Shown piece after piece: positions 62,217 through 64,000 of a DNA stretch of 64,000 nt (positions are counted from its first letter, which is position 1; every line of letters starts with the position of its first letter). Both the position numbers and the translations under genes were made by a program. The notes under the pieces were generated by a model that did no database searches, was not told where the DNA came from, and saw only the letters and a program-made list of their open reading frames with translations. The stretch is from contig NZ_WUTY02000001.1 of the NCBI RefSeq assembly GCF_009828925.2, positions 2,758,492-2,822,491 of the forward strand, in the 5' to 3' direction. The DNA comes from Methylicorpusculum oleiharenae (GTDB taxonomy: Bacteria > Pseudomonadota > Gammaproteobacteria > Methylococcales > Methylomonadaceae).

Positions 62217-62765
62217 TTACCAATAATAACGGTCATAGGGATAACCATAGTACCGGTAGGGTCTGAAACCGAAATAAAATGGACTGTAATAAGGTCCGTA
62301 ACCGAATTCGTTCCAGTAATAATATTGGGGTTGTTGTTTAGGCCATAAATAAAGCGTGTTTGCCTGGATGATGGGGATTTTTAACGTTTTGTTGCCAATT
62401 TTTTTTTCGCTCTCACCCGTAAATAAACCGGCAACGGTTATATCGAGATCTTTTTGATAAACGGCTGGATCGAGAAATCGCGGGCTTTGTATCAGGAAGC
62501 GTCCCTCTGTTGCCGAATTACCTTGCGGTCTGCCGTTGCTGCTCAACGGGTAGTAAAGCACTTCGATCTGTGTATATTGTTCTTCATTTCGAACTTCCAG
62601 TATTGTGCCTCCCCATCGAACCGGCCTGTTCAGATGCCTGTCCGGTTGCATCGTGATGTCCTGGTAAGCCAGGTCCGGGATAGGCGGATTTTGCAGTGCC
62701 ACCGGCAAATTGGAGCAACCTTGAAGGTTCAATAACAAAAGAACGAAGAGCCATGAATAGCGCAT
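62217..62765 (-). CDS. Slp-family outer-membrane lipoprotein with tyrosine-rich tail
   Basis: About 182 residues. The ATG at 62765 (MRYSWLFVLLLLNLQGC) gives a proper signal peptide with lipobox LQGC; the frame's 20-residue upstream extension is not typical. The Slp domain follows, with NRPVRWGGTILEVRNEEQYTQIEVLYYPL and FTGESEKKIGNKTLKIPII (split by family spacing). The last 35 residues are strikingly rich in tyrosine and aromatics (YYYWNEFGYGPYYSPF and on). Slp lipoproteins are stationary-phase or stress-induced envelope proteins of unknown action. Confidence 0.87.
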   Translation of the reverse strand: MRYSWLFVLLLLNLQGCSNLPVALQNPPIPDLAYQDITMQPDRHLNRPVRWGGTILEVRNEEQYTQIEVLYYPLSSNGRPQGNSATEGRFLIQSPRFLDPAVYQKDLDITVAGLFTGESEKKIGNKTLKIPIIQANTLYLWPKQQPQYYYWNEFGYGPYYSPFYFGFRPYRYYGYPYDRYYW

Positions 62766-63006
62766 AATCACGTTGATTCCTAAAGTAAAGCGGTGAGGGT
62801 TTGCCGGAGCCGGGTTGATAAACACTCAGACATGCGGCATTATCGAATAATTCCTTATAGGGTTAATTACTTTGTTGTACTTTTAAACGAGTTCGCTTTT
62901 CAAAACGGTGCAACGGGGTGTCATCATCGAATCGGGTCATCGTTCAGTTGATCCGGAAAGTCAAACCAATACGCTCTTAAGGCGCAGTCGCTGATAATTC
63001 CTTCCT

Positions 63007-63930
63007 ATGTATTTTGATCAGTTATTTTTTGCTGTAAATGTGACCGGTCCTACGCTGCTGATCCTGAGTATGGGATGGCTGTTCCGGAAAATAGAGCTGA
63101 TTGATGATCACTTTATAGCGGTCGGCAATAAAATAGTATTCAACGTCACCTTACCTTGTCTACTTTTCTTTGGCACGGTGTCCACGCCGCTGAGTGAATC
63201 ACTGGATGGACCGCTCATTTTGTTTGCTGCTGTCGTCACCGTGATTATTGTCGGTCTGTTATGGTTGGCATCGGCGCTGTTTGTGACCCGCGAAAAACGA
63301 GGCGTTTTTGTGCAGGGTGCATTTCGCGGCAACATGGGGGTCATGGGTATAGCCCTGGTACTTAATGCCTATGGTCAGCAGATCTTGTCCAAAGCCAGTA
63401 TTTATTTGGCCTTGATGACCGTTTTATACAATGTTCTGGCGGTTCTGGTGTTACGAACGGATAAAGCCTCCTATTGGCTGAGTTTGTTAAAAAATCCATT
63501 GGTTCTAGCTGTTTTGCTGGGAATTACCGGCTCCTATCTTGCCGTGGACATTCCTGAAATTGTGGCTAATTCGGGGCACTATTTTTCTCAAATGACGCTG
63601 CCTTTAGCGTTGCTTTGCACGGGGGGCAGTTTACATTGGGACAGTTTTAAAGCCAATCATAAAGAAGTCATCTGGGCGTCCATCTTTAAGCTGGTTATTG
63701 TGCCGGCTATTGTGACGGTCATGGCAATCGGCTGGGGGTTTAGGGCGCAGGAACTGGGTTTGCTGTTTTTGATGATGTCGGTGCCTTGCGCATCAGCCAG
63801 TTTTGTCATGGCTAAACAGATGACTCGCCATGGCGCCATGGCGGCTGAAATTATTGCACTGACAACAATAGGTAGTGCTTTAAGCATAACGGCTGGACTT
63901 TTGCTTTTAAAATATCAGGGCTACATTTGA
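63007..63930 (+). CDS. AEC-family (auxin efflux carrier) transporter
   Basis: A 307-residue membrane protein with about ten helices of the AEC family. Typical features are the opening VTGPTLLILSMGWLFRKIELIDDHF, FNVTLPCLLFFGTV, FRGNMGVMGIALVLNAYG and ALLCTGGSLHW. Bacterial members export or import organic acids such as malonate or malate; the substrate cannot be read here. It stands alone at the end of the window. Confidence 0.9.
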   Translation: MYFDQLFFAVNVTGPTLLILSMGWLFRKIELIDDHFIAVGNKIVFNVTLPCLLFFGTVSTPLSESLDGPLILFAAVVTVIIVGLLWLASALFVTREKRGVFVQGAFRGNMGVMGIALVLNAYGQQILSKASIYLALMTVLYNVLAVLVLRTDKASYWLSLLKNPLVLAVLLGITGSYLAVDIPEIVANSGHYFSQMTLPLALLCTGGSLHWDSFKANHKEVIWASIFKLVIVPAIVTVMAIGWGFRAQELGLLFLMMSVPCASASFVMAKQMTRHGAMAAEIIALTTIGSALSITAGLLLLKYQGYI

Positions 63931-63990
63931 TCGGGCTGGGGCAAGGTTGTTATATTGTTCATTTTTTCAATAAAAGGTTTTTTAAATATC

Positions 63991-64000
63991 ATGAGTTTAT
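63991..64000 (+). CDS. Possible start of a gene leaving the window
   Basis: An ATG at 63991 (ATGAGTTTAT) ends the window 61 bp after the AEC gene. Too little is visible to say whether it is a real start. Confidence 0.2.

Noticed and set aside
1-64000. CRISPR array, prophage, rRNA or tRNA genes
   Set aside because: No regular repeat-spacer pattern, phage structural genes or cloverleaf/rRNA signatures were seen.

Overview
The window reads as a gammaproteobacterial chromosome. RimO, BepA-type M48 protease, TusD/TusC, EttA, RlmG and a Slp-type lipoprotein all have the gammaproteobacterial form. A complete Entner-Doudoroff set, a one-lipoyl-domain pyruvate dehydrogenase, a two-subunit pyruvate carboxylase and abundant small palindromic repeats would fit a methanotroph of the Methylococcales. 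No methane-oxidation gene is present, so the lineage is an inference.

Layout. 1-5100: end of rimO, a small membrane protein behind a CRP-like site, a YeeE/YedE pair, a lipoprotein hydrolase and aquaporin Z. 5140-17225: a central-carbon block on the minus strand. It holds zwf, edd and eda (glucose-6-P to pyruvate), gltA, and the aceE-aceF-lpdA-purN operon, whose aceE promoter carries a perfect 18-bp palindrome between its -35 and -10. 17983-19574: purEK. 19901-23291: an Anbu proteasome-like peptidase facing an Alpha-E/circularly permuted ATP-grasp pair. 23765-28621: a small membrane protein, a UPF0016 transporter, a ZIP metal transporter and a divergent TonB receptor. 28706-28880: a strong candidate small RNA with promoter, hairpins and intrinsic terminator. 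29096-38855: BepA-like protease, TusD/TusC without TusB, EttA, cold-shock protein, HemN and two regulators (PAS-sigma54 and LysR). 39698-44006: two-subunit pyruvate carboxylase and a Sua5-type tRNA enzyme. 44236-46674: a membrane protein, cytochrome c and a cyclic-nucleotide-binding protein.

47057-55443 is the main accessory island. It is a type I restriction-modification operon with two different HsdM proteins. One has NPPF and the other NPPY at motif IV, which predicts a heteromeric enzyme making m6A on one strand and m4C on the other. Two unknown small genes and a RelE/ParE toxin-antitoxin pair sit inside the operon. 55580-64000 holds an unknown protein, a 2OG-Fe(II) oxygenase, RlmG, a large lipoprotein, class I fumarase, a Rieske protein, a Slp-type lipoprotein and an AEC carrier.

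Miniature mobile repeats are scattered between genes. Family A is about 153 bp with GTAWCTRCTC-type ends and 8-bp target duplications; it has three full copies, one of them with an inverted core, plus fragments. Family B is about 150-165 bp with a CGCCGTNNANNCATCCA core. Two further palindromic types (C and D) are present. No rRNA, tRNA or CRISPR array was seen.
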